A stretch of DNA of 64,000 bases from positions 27,630,952-27,694,951 of the forward strand of contig NC_091140.1 of the NCBI RefSeq assembly GCF_041381155.1, given 5' to 3'. The position numbers and the translations under genes are program-made. This stretch comes from Argopecten irradians. Lineage: Eukaryota; Mollusca; Bivalvia; Pectinida; Pectinidae. Positions 13,017-26,029 of this stretch are shown here, one piece after another. The notes beneath the pieces were generated by a model. That model had not been told where the DNA came from. It did not search any database and worked only from the letters and a program-made list of their open reading frames with translations. Numbering within the stretch: position 1 is the stretch's first letter; each line of letters opens with the position of its first letter.

Positions 13017-16000
13017 ATGGCGAAGTAAGTATTTATCGTAATTACTTGAGAAAGATTGTCATGTAGGTTTGCATATATATATAGCACAGTGTGTAAAGTG
13101 TTTTAGGTGAACTAACGATCACAACTAGACACACATTGTTAACCTTAAATACCATTCACATTTGTTTTGATTTACTTGTCACGTAGTAACCAAGCATTAA
13201 GGCTTTAGATCTGCCTTTTTTTCCTCTTAAAGTGAAAATGTCATTTAATAATGTGTTAATTCATAACACGTGTGTTTAATATTGCTCAATTTATAACACG
13301 TTTGTTTGGTTTCGATTAATTAAGTTAACGTCCTATTAACAGCAAGGGTAATTTAAGGACGTGCTAGGTTTAGGTTATGAATGGAAATCGTAGTACCAGG
13401 AAAAAAGATCCCGACCAGCGATCAGTGCATTGTACCTGGCAACTGCCCAACATAGGATACGAACTCAAGAGTGGCAGAGGTGGAAGGCTTGTGAAAATAC
13501 GGCGGTCCTCTGTTCCACTCCGCCTCCATGGTGCTATAGATGAATTTAAACTCGGAGAACTTTCTTTACACAACGATCGTAGTAGATACCTACAATTTCA
13601 ATGTGTAATTTCAATTCTCTGTAATTTTCAGTTTAAAAACAATATAAAAAATTACTGATGGTCCGATGCAGCGGATGTTGCTGATGTGATCACTCTATTT
13701 CATGTCATCTGTGATGGTACATCCTAGGTATTTGGACGATTTTACTGCCTTAAATCTGTGGGCATGGATGGTATATATGTAGCTAAATTTTCAATTGATA
13801 AATAGTACTCGGTACATCTCTATTGGTGGAATGCTATATTCCACTGTTGCTTCCATAATGATAACTGGTTAAGATTCATGATTAGAACATTTGCTTTCTT
13901 CGTATCCGACATGTTCCTTGTGATTCCCTCGACAAATTCTAGTAGCTGTGATTCACAAGAATGCTTCTGTCTGAATTTGATTTTTTGTTTGTTTGTTTGA
14001 TTAATTAGCTTACCATTAACAGCCATGGTCATGTACAAATTGTAAGGACGGCCTTCCATGTATGCGGTGTGTTGCGTGTAAGGAGTGCGGGTTTGTGTTT
14101 TGCGAGACTGCGGTATATTCGTGTTGTGTATTCTTGTATAGTGGAACTGCTGCCCTTTTTATAGTGCTATATATCACTGAATCTACCTGTATAGTCCGTG
14201 ATGTGAATGGTGACAATATGTTTCAAACGTTTGCAGCCTATACACGTAATTGATCTTACGTTCGCTTGCTTCCAAGCAGATGACAAACTACCTGTTTATA
14301 TTGATAGTGAGAAAATAATGCATTGACGTCAGCGCTCTATGATAGCTATGCTAGAACAAATAATGAATGTTACACACCAATGCATGTCAAAACATTAAAA
14401 ACAATCCTGATATGTGCATTTAATTTTTACATTTAACTGAACTGTCTCCAATTTCACTATCAGATAGTCCCTGATATTAATGGATATTAGGTAAGAGATA
14501 GTAACCCCTGGAGTATCGAGTATGTAATCAACAACGATCACACAAATCAACATTATTGTAATTAATCACAATTATATTAATCTACAACTCAAAGAGTAGT
14601 AGTTAACCACCATAATATTTATCTACAACTCAAGAAGTAGTAGTAAGTAACCACAACAATATTGATCTATAACTCAAGAAGTAGTAAGTAACCACAATAA
14701 TAACAATCTATAACTCAAGAAGTAGTAAGTAACCACAATAATAACAATCTTATAAGCTCAAAGAGTAGTAGTAAGCCACAATGATATATTAATCTACAAC
14801 ACAAAGAGTAGTAGTAAGCCACAATGATATTAATCTACACAAAGAGTAGTAGTAAGCCACAATGATATTAATCTACAGCTCAAAGAGTAGTAGTCCAAGA
14901 AGTAGTAAGTAACCACAATAATATTAATCTACAGCTCAAAGAGTAGTAGTAAGCCACAATGATATTAATCTACAGCTCAAAGAGTAGTAGTAAGCCACAA
15001 TGATATTAATCTACAGCTCAAAGAGTAGCAGTAAGCCACAATGATATTAAACTACAGCTCAAAAGAGTAGTAGTAAGCCACAATGATATTAATCTACAGC
15101 TCAAAGAGTAGTAGTAAGCCACAATGATATTAACACAAGCTACAAACAGTAGTAGTAAGCCACAATGATATTAATCTACACCAAAGAGTAGTAGTAAGCC
15201 ACAATGATATTAATCTACAGCTCAAAGAGTAGTAGTAAGCCACAATGATATTAATCTACAGCTCAAAGAGTAGCAGTAAGCCACAATAATGTTAAACTAC
15301 AGCTCAAAGAGTAGTAGTAAGCCACAATGATATTAATCTACAGCTCAAAGAGTAGTAGTAAGCCACAATGATATTAATCTACAGCTCAAAGAGTAGTAGT
15401 AAGCCACAATGATATTAATCTACAACTCAAAGAGTAGTAGTAAGCCACAATGATATTAATCTACAACACAAAGAGTAGTAGTAAGCCACAATGATATTAA
15501 TCTACAGCTCAAAGAGTAGTAGTAAGCCACAATGATATTAATCTACAGCTCAAAGAGTAGTAGTAAGCCACAATGATATTAATCTACAGCTCAAAGAGTA
15601 GTAGTAAGCCACAATAATGTTAAACTACAGCTCAAAGAGTAGTAGTAAGCCACAATGATATTAATCTACAGCTCAAACAGTAGTAGTAAGCCACAATAAT
15701 GTTAAACTACAGCTCAAAGAGCAGTAGTAAGCCACAATGATATTAATCAACAGCTCAAAGAGTAGTAGTAAGCCACAATAATGTTAATCCACTCTGAACC
15801 CCTCTTAATTAATATACCGTACAGATCTAAAACATTTTTGAAAGATATGCATTCTACCAAGACTAAAATTGATTACACATTTTAATGTTAGTTGTTATGC
15901 AATAATTATAGTTATATGCGACTTATCTATGCATTTAAAGGTCTGAGAATAAGCAGGAGGCGGATATACATGATCCGCCAGTAAAGGTCGCTGGTCAGAC

Positions 16001-19000
16001 CGATGATAGAGCCGGGGATGATCAAGTAGATCCAAGTAATACAATCTCCAGTGGCATGACATCAGGTCAGTCGAGAGAACAATATGAAGACGAAATACAG
16101 AGACAAAGGACACTGATAGAGCAGCAGAAAACCAAACAACGTGAACTGGAGGAAAATATTATTTCTTTGAATAAGGATAATGAACAGTTAATGATAAGGT
16201 TAGTACTTCATAATGTTTATCGTCAGCCGTTTGCCAATGAGCATTGTATTTTGGAGAGGAATGATATTGACATTAAGAGAGGAAACACGCTTAATGTCAA
16301 TGCTATTCCTATATGTTTGATGATCTATAAACAAATTATAGATCAGCAACAAATTATGGATCATATTTTGTAAAATTTTCATTATCTAAAAGGATTTGTA
16401 TATTGATTTTGAAATACAGTGTACATGCAATCCATGAAAATTTTGTAATTTAGTTTTGATTGCTTATCAAAGCTCATAACTGTATTTGGCGAACAGGTAC
16501 AAAAACAAAACTATAATATGTGATATTATCCATCTTAAGTTCCGTTACAGATATATTATTTCGTGTCCACAGAATGAGTAAAATGGCTGGAGACAAACTA
16601 ACACGAAACAATCCAGGCATCGAGGATCTAAGTGACCCGAACCGACCAAACTTATTGGCTCAAAAGTTCGGCGAACTTTACGATAATGAATGGTCACACG
16701 CCTTGGACAGTCTCAACCCAAATGACGATGGCAACGATAAAAAGTATATATACATCTTGGCAGAAATACTCGAGGTAAACAGTGTTTTATTCTATCATTT
16801 ACTTACCCAATGTTATGCTATTACCAAATATTTACAGTTTGCACTGACATGAACTCAATAACCATGCTTTCTAGTATTATCATTATCAGTGTATAATGAT
16901 AGTACAGCACGTGCGGCGATTCTACTGTTACGGGAATAGTCGCTGGCGTAGAAACGTGGGGTCATGGCCCCACTTTTGGTGGGGATCCAATCAGCCGTTC
17001 AATCGAATTCGTTGACGATGACGGAAGAGAAAAAAGTATGGGTATTTTAATAAAAAATATGCAACTGCTGCGAGAATAGATTATATTCATTTACGTGAAA
17101 AACTGTTAATATAAGGAATAGATTTTTACTTTAAGAAATTTTAAATAAATATTTTAAAGATGCTCCACCGCTGACAGAGCAAAAATGATATTCGTCATTT
17201 GAAAATTAATTTGTAATCTAATCGTGTATATATATGCCTAATTAACACAAATAAAATATATAAAATAATTTATTTCGCCTTTGGTGCATGCGATATCAGT
17301 ACTTCATTCCATATAGGATATAGTGCCACGGAATTTTTTCGGGGTGCAAATAATTATTTTTCATATTTTTAACTTGAAGTAAAATTAGAAGCTCAAACTT
17401 TTCAGTGGTGGCAATGATGCAAAGTAAGTATTTTTTGTAACTGAAGAAAAATACTAAATCGTCTGCTTCTGATTTTGATACTGAAAAAATGCCATTTGTC
17501 AGCGGTGGAGCATCTTTAAATAAAAATGTATTCCTTAATAGCATTAGCTGTAATGTACTGTACATACAAATTGGCTGTTGGTTGCAACAATTAATTAGGT
17601 CAATGGACAATGCGAAATATACAAACGGTATCAAAATGATTCGCACAGGACGCTTCGGCGCATAAAATGCATGATAATTTGCGGCGACATAAGCTAAAAC
17701 ATGATAATATTATAATACATATAATGTAGGACAAAAAGTGGAAAACACATAGAAAGATCTACGGGTCATGCTATTGTTTGAAATGTAAGGGTATGGGAAG
17801 TGAAACCAAATTTCTTAAGCAGCAAAATGTACGTAAATACCAAGCTTAACTAAAATATCAAGTCCTCAAAATTAATATTGGTCTTAAGCAGCACTTGTGC
17901 ACTTCGGTAATGACTATAACTATAACAATAACACTCTGCTTGATTTTGCTATTTCAATACATCATGGTATCATTTTTGTTTTGTTTTGTGATATTCAATT
18001 TCATCGATTGATTTTTGTTATCAAGTTTTGTTACAGTGAATGTGAAAGTGTTGCGGATCAACAGTTATTACAGTTAGAAAAAGATTGCTTCTATCTTAAT
18101 CCTCAGAACAAAGTGAAACAGGTAAATGTAACACTAATGCTCATCCCTTCGTTGTTTGAGAGTCAATAATTAACAATTGGAAACTTAGCATTTTCCCAAA
18201 ACATTGAAAAGTATCCTTCTAACAAAACATACTACAAAGTTGATAAACTCAGGTTAACCGGAAGTTCTTACAGAAGTATTTAATAATCAAAAGTTATAAT
18301 TATCTTTAAAAGTTGCAAAAGCTATATGTATTTCCCGCAATTTCCAGTGGCTATTTGAATCTCTATATGAACTTTCCTAAAGAAATATATTTATATGTGG
18401 TCACGTTACTAACCCTGAGTGTGTTTACCAGTTATGCAGATTCAGAATACATGTAGAAAATGCCTTATGATTTTGTGTGTTTCATTGTCTGTGATGATAT
18501 AAACACAGAAGGGTGATTAAAGGGACAATTCAGTCTAAGAGAACATTAAAATTTGTATATATATCGGAAAAACCAAGTTCTTGTGGAAATTAGACCAGTC
18601 GGTTTTACTGTGATTTGCCGGAAAAGCCCATAGTGGTGAAATTACACATTGTGGTCGAACATCTTGTATGCAGAACCCTGTCCCTTGCTTGTAGAGCAAT
18701 GCTACTTTTGTCTAGAACTGCTCAAATCGCTCTGACAGTAGTGTGTTTACCTTATTAGGTGAATTGCCTTGCCTAAAAATCACCTCCGCAGTGGTTATGT
18801 AGTAGTTATTTGTTTAACGTGCGTGACTTTGGCTGGGGTATGGTTACAGCGTACATATTGTACCGCCTTATCGTATTGATCAACGATTTGTAATTAATTA
18901 CAACGGTATCAATTATAATACTAAATAATGATGTGGAATTTTTCAATATTTTATGTTATATGTTTCATAAGAAATGTAGAACAATACATTTATGCCATAT

Positions 19001-20237
19001 TTTGCTTCTTGGTTAGGTAAAAGAAGTAGCCTGAGTGAATTGTTCCTTTAACATATTTACTCTTTAGTAACACGTCACAAAACCTATAGCGTACTGACAT
19101 CGAGTTTACATCCGACAAACTATGGCAAGAGGAACAAACACATTTTTTATTAATGGAATAAGTTTCTGATTATTCAAGTTTATTTCACCGATGCTGAAAT
19201 TAATGGTCAGACAACAAAACAGTTGTTTATGCCTGATCATTCAACTGTCAAATAGTTTCCCCGCGATGTCGGTACCAACGGCCTCGAGACTCTAGTTCGA
19301 GGAATACAACTTCCCAATAACCAGTTAGGCACTATAGTGTTCACAACTTCCCAGATTAAGTTTCATGTTGAGATGAGAACTTGACTGACGCCTAAACAAA
19401 CAACGCCATTTGAAGCAAGCATTTTCTATCCTTCAGAAACCCAGCGATGACGACCTGGAATCTGCCAAGCGCCATCTTTTGGATGCCCAGTATAGTGCAT
19501 CTATTTTCACCAAGACGGCTGTTATCGATGTAAGGGTATACATAGAATATATATGCATATATTACAGAGTTATTTGCCCTTGCGGGTAAACATTGGATAT
19601 GAAGTCGCGTGTTTGCGATTGTAACTTTCATACTTTTCGGAGAAAACGACGTAACAATGGATACTTATACCAGGTGCATGTAGATAGATAAATATCCAGA
19701 GGTGGCATAATGTACTGTCCATATGGAATGATAGCTAAGAAAAATACCAACACTGTCGATATCGTACACTACGTACGTTTTATCCTCTCATTAAAACTAT
19801 TCAACGTACCAAGTACTATCGCGGAAGCGAGTATGCATTTTCGCACATGACATTAGCATCCTGAATAGTTTAACATATCACTTTGCTTTTGGAATACGTA
19901 CATATCAGAGTATGAATATCTTGACAATTTTATATTCCAGAAAGTGACATTGGGCCTAAACAGACATACGAAGGTCAGAGACGGAGTACAAAGGGTACCA
20001 AGAGAGTTTAGGGAAAAATGCATTGAGATATGTTGGAGTATGGTAACACATGCGCCACGAATGGTTTTCAAGTGGCCTGATAGCAGCAAGGGAGGCAAGA
20101 TAGATCACAACTATTTCCAGCCCTACACAAAAACCGGGCATGATGTAGATTTTGTTGTCTGGCCTGCCATGCTGAGCTGTAAGGACGGCTCATTACTGAG
20201 GAGAGGGACCGTACAACCTGTAGAAGTTAACAAGTAA
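13017..20237 (+). CDS. Gene B: short MIEAP-domain protein, complete, 317 aa
   Basis: Six exons join in frame: 13017-13024 (ATG GCG AA), 15941-16198, 16573-16774, 18026-18121, 19437-19529 and 19941-20237. The product starts MAKSENKQEADIH, carries an acidic stretch and then one coiled coil (about residues 47-89). It ends in the same domain as gene A: SDPNRPNLLAQKF followed by ELYDNEW, then KCIEICWSM and DFVVWPAML. Exon phases match gene A's last four exons exactly. The exon at 18026 uses a weak tcaag acceptor; the nearby ttacag would break the frame, and only the first aligns with gene A. The 8-base first exon is supported by its perfect phase fit and gtaagt donor but needs a transcript. Function is inferred from vertebrate Mieap (mitochondrial quality control). 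Confidence 0.8.
13300..13545 (-). mobile_element. tRNA-derived SINE in gene B intron 1
   Basis: Read on the minus strand, the right end resembles a tRNA gene. An A-box-like stretch (GGAGGCGGAGTGG) is followed after ~45 bases by GAGTTCGTATCC, close to a B box. The other end carries the cgtcctattaacagc block shared with the three SINE-like repeats in this window. Confidence 0.6.
13995..14180 (+). mobile_element. SINE-like interspersed repeat, copy 2
   Basis: It matches the copies at 5078-5238 (reverse) and 22190-22372. It begins with a ttaatta stretch followed by a diverged ccattaacagcc block and ends near tatagtgctatat. Confidence 0.6.
14574..15790. repeat. 41-bp satellite array in gene B intron 1
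   Basis: About 30 direct copies of a 41-base unit that includes ctcaaagagtagtagtaagc and ccacaatgatatt. The left end (to about 14900) is more diverged and irregular, the centre nearly uniform. The array ends about 150 bases before the second coding exon of gene B. Confidence 0.95.
17158..17515. mobile_element. TTAA-flanked MITE, family 2, copy 1
   Basis: A 358-bp element with ends AGATGCTCCACCGCTGACA and its near-perfect complement, bordered by TTAA at 17154-17157 and 17516-17519. It lies in the third intron of gene B. A second copy is at 20290-20622. Confidence 0.8.
18521..19047. mobile_element. TTAA-flanked MITE, family 1, copy 2 (reversed)
   Basis: A 527-bp element with ends AGGGACAATTCA and TGAATTGTTCCT, bordered by TTAA at 18517-18520 and 19048-19051. 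It is the inverted relative of 11114-11679 and lies in the fourth intron of gene B. Confidence 0.8.
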
Positions 20238-20289
20238 ATTACATTAATGAAATACATGGTATCTAGTCAAATCTAAGTATGGAAGTTAA

Positions 20290-20622
20290 AGATGCTACGC
20301 TGCTGACCAATGGTATTTCTCTTTGTCAAAAACAGGATCAAACGAATAAGTATTTCTCTCCAGTTGCAAAAGTTACTTACATTACACCATTACCACCATT
20401 GAAAAGTTTGAGCTTCTTATTTTACTTTACTTAATTGCATCCCGAACAAAGTGCATGACACTATGTCCTATATGGAATGAATACATTAAAGTAGGCACCA
20501 CCAAAAGCAAAACAAGTTATTTCATATTATTTTGTGTTATTAGATATACATTCACGCGAGTTAACACAAATTATGGTTCAAATGATGAGTATCGTTTATG
20601 CTCTGTCGGCGGTGGATTATCT
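20290..20622. mobile_element. TTAA-flanked MITE, family 2, copy 2
   Basis: A 333-bp element that starts AGATGCTACGCTGCTGACC about 50 bases after the gene B stop and ends GGCGGTGGATTATCT. TTAA borders both sides (20286-20289 and 20623-20626). Its ends are more diverged from each other than in copy 1. Confidence 0.7.
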
Positions 20623-20626
20623 TTAA

Positions 20627-21884
20627 GGTTAGTGTACCCAGATTGATACCCTTATGGAGAACACAGCTTGTTGTTTGATTATCGAGTTAACCTCCTTTTC
20701 CACCAATACCACATCATTTATTGGTTATTGTGTTTTTTGTTTCATGCATAGATGTCTGTAGGGTTCTCCTTCCTATACATAACTTTTAAATTAATCACTT
20801 TGTCCGAAACGTGTGAATCTTCATCAATGTGGCCGTGCGACAGGTACTGCATGTGCTATTGTATTCTTTCTGAGTATCGTAAGGCCTTGCCAAAGAAAAT
20901 TTGGTTAAACAAGAAACTTAGAGAACTAAAATACTCGACAGAAATAGAAAATATATTGTTTTCCACACAATTTTGTTCTATTCATTAAGTGAGTAAATCA
21001 ACCTTAAATGCCGCCATGGAATTTGTCCCCCATCTAATTCAGAAATTAGTATATCCATGTAAAATAGGTTATTTCTTATATAGCAATTGTTTCTAAAATA
21101 TTGGCACATAAACAAATATAAGACTAAGGAACACTGTGGAAAACTGAAACGAAATATAATTTAATTGAAATATCACGCACGGCATTGTGGATGCCTACGA
21201 TGGTACCGTTAGAGGTAGTTCAACACTTGTGCGACGTTAACCGTAAAATATTATCAAATTTAGTATACTAAAAAAAGTAACTCAATATAATAAGGACAAC
21301 TGCATCCACCTGCTACAATAAAATATAAACTTATCCATAAATATTATGTTTTACTTTAACTTCTACGGGTTTTTTCTCGCTGGATATTAACACAGGCAAG
21401 AGTTCACATGTGATATCAATCGCATTGCCAGTAAACATATACACTGTAATTAGCTAACTGTAACAGAAAATATTTACATTTTGCCACAGCGACTCCTTTT
21501 ACTCTAATGATAATCGTGATCTACATTATGAGCCAATAAATGCAGTCTAGACTTAGTGTAGTAATATCTATATAAATGGATGCGAGTCTTATTTACTGAC
21601 ACCATGTTAGTCCGCGCGGGAAAAATTTACATTGTAGTTGAATGAACTAGTTTGGTTATGAAACTATAAAAAATCTTTTAAATGTCTCGATAATTGAAAG
21701 TAAACTGAAAAGCTGTTAAAAAACATTGAAATTTTGTTGTCTTTTTAATTTTTTATAGGAACTATTTTTTATCATATTGAACTTGGCGGTTGAGGTTAAA
21801 TGGCTGAAGCGGGAAATTCAAATGTTAACTCGCATCTAAATTATGTTTTACTTCGAACTAGAAAGTAAAATGTAAATAAAACAA
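20627..21884. other. Intergenic sequence between gene B and the palindrome
   Basis: AT-rich sequence with no supported gene. A 78-residue frame at 20752-20988 has no splice context or recognisable motif. Confidence 0.5.
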
Positions 21885-21888
21885 TTAA

Positions 21889-22032
21889 AGGATTGTTAGA
21901 TTGCATTTATTGGATATATAAATGCAATCTGGGTGGCAGATAAATATTGATAGCGCCCGTACGGGCGCTATTCAATTTATCTGCCACTCAAATTGCATTT
22001 ATATATCCAATAAATGTAAATATAACAATCCT
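21889..22032. mobile_element. 144-bp palindromic TTAA-flanked element
   Basis: Two arms meet at 21960/21961 without a loop (centre gcgcccgtacgggcgc) and pair along almost their whole length with a handful of mismatches. The outer ends are AGGATTGTTA and TAACAATCCT, bordered by TTAA at 21885-21888 and 22033-22036. It has no coding potential and may extrude as a long cruciform or be transcribed as a hairpin. Confidence 0.8.
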
Positions 22033-22189
22033 TTAATAGTTAAATAAATGATGCGTATACATTGATTTCAATTTGGGTACAATTACTAGATTATAAATCA
22101 CTCAAGCAAATGAATCTAATGTATTTCATAACTAAGATAAACAATCTCATCTGTGTATGGTCCATGATAATACCAATCATAAGTATCCT

Positions 22190-22372
22190 TTGTTTAATTG
22201 ATTAAAACGTCCTATTAACAGCCAGGGTCATATAAAGCCTGCCTTTCGTGTATGAAATTTGTGTAGCGTGAATATTTAGTAGACAGTGTGTGTATTGGGA
22301 GACTACGGTATGTTCGTGATGTGTCTTTTTGTGTATAATGGGGCTCTTGCCCTCATAAGTACTGTATCCTAA
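22190..22372 (+). mobile_element. SINE-like interspersed repeat, copy 3
   Basis: It contains the cgtcctattaacagccaggg block and the gggagactacggtat stretch shared with copies 1 and 2. No flanking duplication was resolved. Confidence 0.6.
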
Positions 22373-22990
22373 TCGCGGTAAATAAGTTAAAGTGAGCTAA
22401 AATTGATAAACATTAACACAATAATAATGTTAGTTTGACATTTTAATTTTGTCTTTTGGTACGGGACCTTGGCATATCTTATAACAACATATAGTTACGA
22501 TAATATAATGTAAAGCAGTGTCCTTATTGTCAACACATGAAGATCAAATATGTTGATCTTATTTTTGATATAACAATGTAAAATGAATTATTGTTTTAAT
22601 TACACAATAAAAATCTTTATTCGCCAACCCATCTAGGTATCATCAATAGAATTATCATTGTTTAGAAGAATATAGAAGGCACGCTACCTTAAATATACAT
22701 TCTTTTAAAACCATGCATTTTTATTTTTCATCTCAATCTAATGCCGTGAATATCTGTTTAATTCTGACCACTGAATTCACTAATCTCTTCTGATACAAAC
22801 GGTATGTGATGTTTACAGACATAAGTATTCATATCATAGGAAATAATCTGATGTAAATACGACAAAAAATGAGTGAAACTATAATTTAGGAATAATGAAA
22901 TATTTACTTTTCGTTCTCAAATTCTCTAGAAAACAATAATAACATTACTACACACTTTGAGTGTATATCTTGGATATGTGGAAGACCTAA
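22373..22990. other. 3' flank of the GRHPR gene
   Basis: AT-rich sequence with no gene. It probably holds the 3' UTR of the minus-strand reductase. Confidence 0.45.
22720..22725 (-). terminator. Candidate polyadenylation signal of GRHPR
   Basis: TTTATT on the plus strand gives AATAAA on the minus strand, about 290 bases beyond the stop codon. A second candidate lies near 22617. Confidence 0.35.
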
Positions 22991-23013
22991 AAATAGATCC
23001 CTGTGATAACGTA

Positions 23014-25894
23014 TTATAGGACCGAGGACGGGAGATCTTCGCCATTGATTCCTGCTAGTATGTTCCTGGCTGTGAGATTAGCCATGGCGTTTCTGGCGTT
23101 CATGGTGGCGCTGCCAATGTGTGGGGTCATCAGACAGTTTTTGAGGGAGTGTAGAGGGTGGTCGAGCGGAAGCGGTTCAGGAGTGCTGACGTCAAGTGCA
23201 GCGCCATATATCTCACCACTGGTCAGGGCTTCAGTCAAATCCTCCTGGTTTACCAAAACGCCTCGAGTAACGTTGACAAATATTGCCGACTTCTTCATTT
23301 TTTTAAATGCAGCTTTGTTGAAGAGACCTTTGTTATTTTCATTGATAGAACAACAAGCGATAACAAAATCAGAGGATTCCAGAAGTTTGTTAAAGGACAC
23401 GAACTCTGCATTCACTTCATCTGCACAGGACTTTTTGCTATTTCCTGTGTAAAGAAACTTTGCAGCATTGAAAGATTGAAGTCGCCTAGCAACTGCCAAA
23501 CCGATGCGACCCATTCCCACAATTCCAATGGTGGATTTGCATATTTCGTGTCCGCAAAGAAATAAGGCGTTCTCCCAATATTTTTCCCCAGTCGACACAA
23601 AATGGTAACCTACAAGCAACGATATGTCATGCAAAAGTTGGATTGAACGAGTTTACACAATCAGTCTACTACATAAGGTACAGAGATACTGAAATGTGGA
23701 GCAAGTCACATGAAACCATTACATAATATACACTATTCACTGTACTTATAGTGTGGTAAGTCTAAAGAGTTCAATGTAGCGAGCAAGTTATAGAACATTA
23801 AACATTATAGCTAAGGTTATTTTAAGTGAATGGTTGATTATAATAGCATTCATGGCTTCAAAATAAGAATGGCAGGAGTGTTGATTCTGTAGCTAAATTG
23901 GGGTGTCACACCGAAGTACAGTACAGTATAACACGTCTTGGTTAAATACTATAAATTATTGTATGCCTACCTTCCTTAAGTCTGCGAGCCGCAGACAGTA
24001 GAAGAGCTATGGTCAGTTCGGCCACAGCATCAGTTAATACATCAGGAGTATTACCGACCTTGATACCACGACGTTGACACTCAGCAAGGTCAATGTGGTC
24101 AAGACCGACGGACATAGTGCCGACCACCTTCAGACTTGGTCCTGCAAATACGTTAACAATAGACACGTAGACACGTGGTCACTAACACGTGATTACATTA
24201 TCACAAAACGAGAATTACAAACGAGGAGTACAATTTTCTTCTGGCGAGTACGCTGCCATTCTCTCTGGCAAAATATAACAAATTTCACATGCCAGTGCAA
24301 GACGACGAGAGAGATTCAAAGTTCAATCAAAACTGTTAAAGCGTGAAGTCTATAACATGGTTGGTTGAACTTATCGTTCTACGAACGGTTAAGCAGAAAA
24401 TCATCTAGGAAGAAGAAAAGTATCCCACATTTAGTCGCCTTTATGATTACGCAAAGGGAGCAGCATTCACCATCATTAATACTAAAGAACACAAACATCG
24501 AAGTATTGACACCAAATCGTCGTGGTGTTTGGGTCCCATTATAGTAATTGAGTTGTCCTCGTAAGGGTTTTAAAGAAGTAGCAGGAGAAATAATTTCATA
24601 AAGAATTGGTTCCAAAATGAATCTTGTAATAATGTACATGGATTCCACGCATACATTAGTAATTATGTAGGTATTGTACATGTTGCCTCTTGTTTTACAT
24701 TATTCCTAAAAGACGACTTAATTTGGGATTTCATATCTTCTGTCAAAATAATTTTCTGATCATCAATCTATCTCTTGGTTTCGCAACCTTTCTGTCTGTT
24801 GTAATTAGTTCTGGTTTGAAGTAATGATAGAACTTGTGGTATTAGTTCAAAATACAGCCTGCCTTGTGCCTGATATCTATAATGGGTAGTGTTTTTATAA
24901 AAAAGAGATTCAGTGCTGATAAACGAGATAAGCAAGAACATACCAGGCAGTCTCCCAGAACACATGCATGTATCTCGTGAGACCTTATGCTTAGGACTTA
25001 CACATTCCATTTACTCTAAAACCAACACAGTAATTCATTCATATTAGATCATACATATTTATGTACATATTTCATTCAAAATCTGACGCTTCTGCAAAAT
25101 AATGCAAATGGGTTGAACTTGAAAATATACGTTATACTTAAATATGGAAGAATATGAACTATATAGGCCTACTCATTCTTGTTGAGTGAACCCATTCCCT
25201 GTGAGACAACCGAACAGGCATACAACATAATGCAGTTGCCTGTCTATTGTATAGCGTTAGAATTGTACCTACTGGCCCTATTGCATGGTCGTTTAAAGAC
25301 GAGTAAATTTGGGATATTAATTTATTCTCTTCTTCCTTACAAAGGACGTATATAAATCCTTGTTCCTTACTGTTCTTAATAACGTTTCTTGGCACCGCCT
25401 CTTCACATCTACATACATGTCGAACACCGGAACAATTTGCGGACATGGGAGACTGTCCTTACAGGACTTGGATGTTAAATGGTCGCTTTTAAATATTAGT
25501 TATTGATAAGAATAAGCCTAAACTAGTCAAGTAACCAACCACCTCGACGGCGACGACGCGGTCCAATGTTATTTCGCGTTGTCGACCTAAATCGGCAGAG
25601 TGGGATTGCGATGTTGCACTAATCGGCCACCATATACATGTATAGCCCTAACCGACTCGCAATATATACCGGAGCCGTACATGTATACATACCTGCAGCA
25701 TCAAGTAATGCCTTGTCAATCTTATCCGGTGGGTGACAGAAGATGGCAGTTACGCCCGAAGCCTGCTTCTGAAACTCGTCCGCCGGGATGGGATCATCTC
25801 CGGGAAATATCCACAGATCACACACAGCCTTTAGGGGATCTAACCCCGCGGGAGGGGCTGATCGGGACACCAGGACTCGGGGACGGGCCGACAT
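23014..25894 (-). CDS. GRHPR: Glyoxylate reductase/hydroxypyruvate reductase
   Basis: Three exons, 25693-25894, 23971-24141 and 23014-23609, join with matching phases and canonical donors and acceptors into 322 residues (human GRHPR has 328). The family enzyme reduces glyoxylate to glycolate and hydroxypyruvate to D-glycerate with NAD(P)H. Visible evidence includes [11 protein letters not shown], the GMGRIG nucleotide-binding loop at residues 156-161, and the catalytic triad Arg240 (NVTRG), Glu269 (TPEPLP) and His288 (TPHIGSAT). The stretch joining exons 2 and 3 has the same length as in the human protein, supporting the junction. The start [11 protein letters not shown] needs no upstream exon; no mitochondrial presequence is evident. 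It is a 2-hydroxyacid dehydrogenase in any case; the GRHPR assignment rests on overall collinearity. Confidence 0.93.
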
Positions 25895-26029
25895 GATGAT
25901 AGACCTAGCGATTTGTGATTAGACTGAGAGACAAAGGAACGTGAGGATATATAATGTTTAACTCGACTGATAACAGGCCTAACGATGGGACACGAGCTCG
26001 AGGTCACGGCTCTTGAAAGTTGTATCATT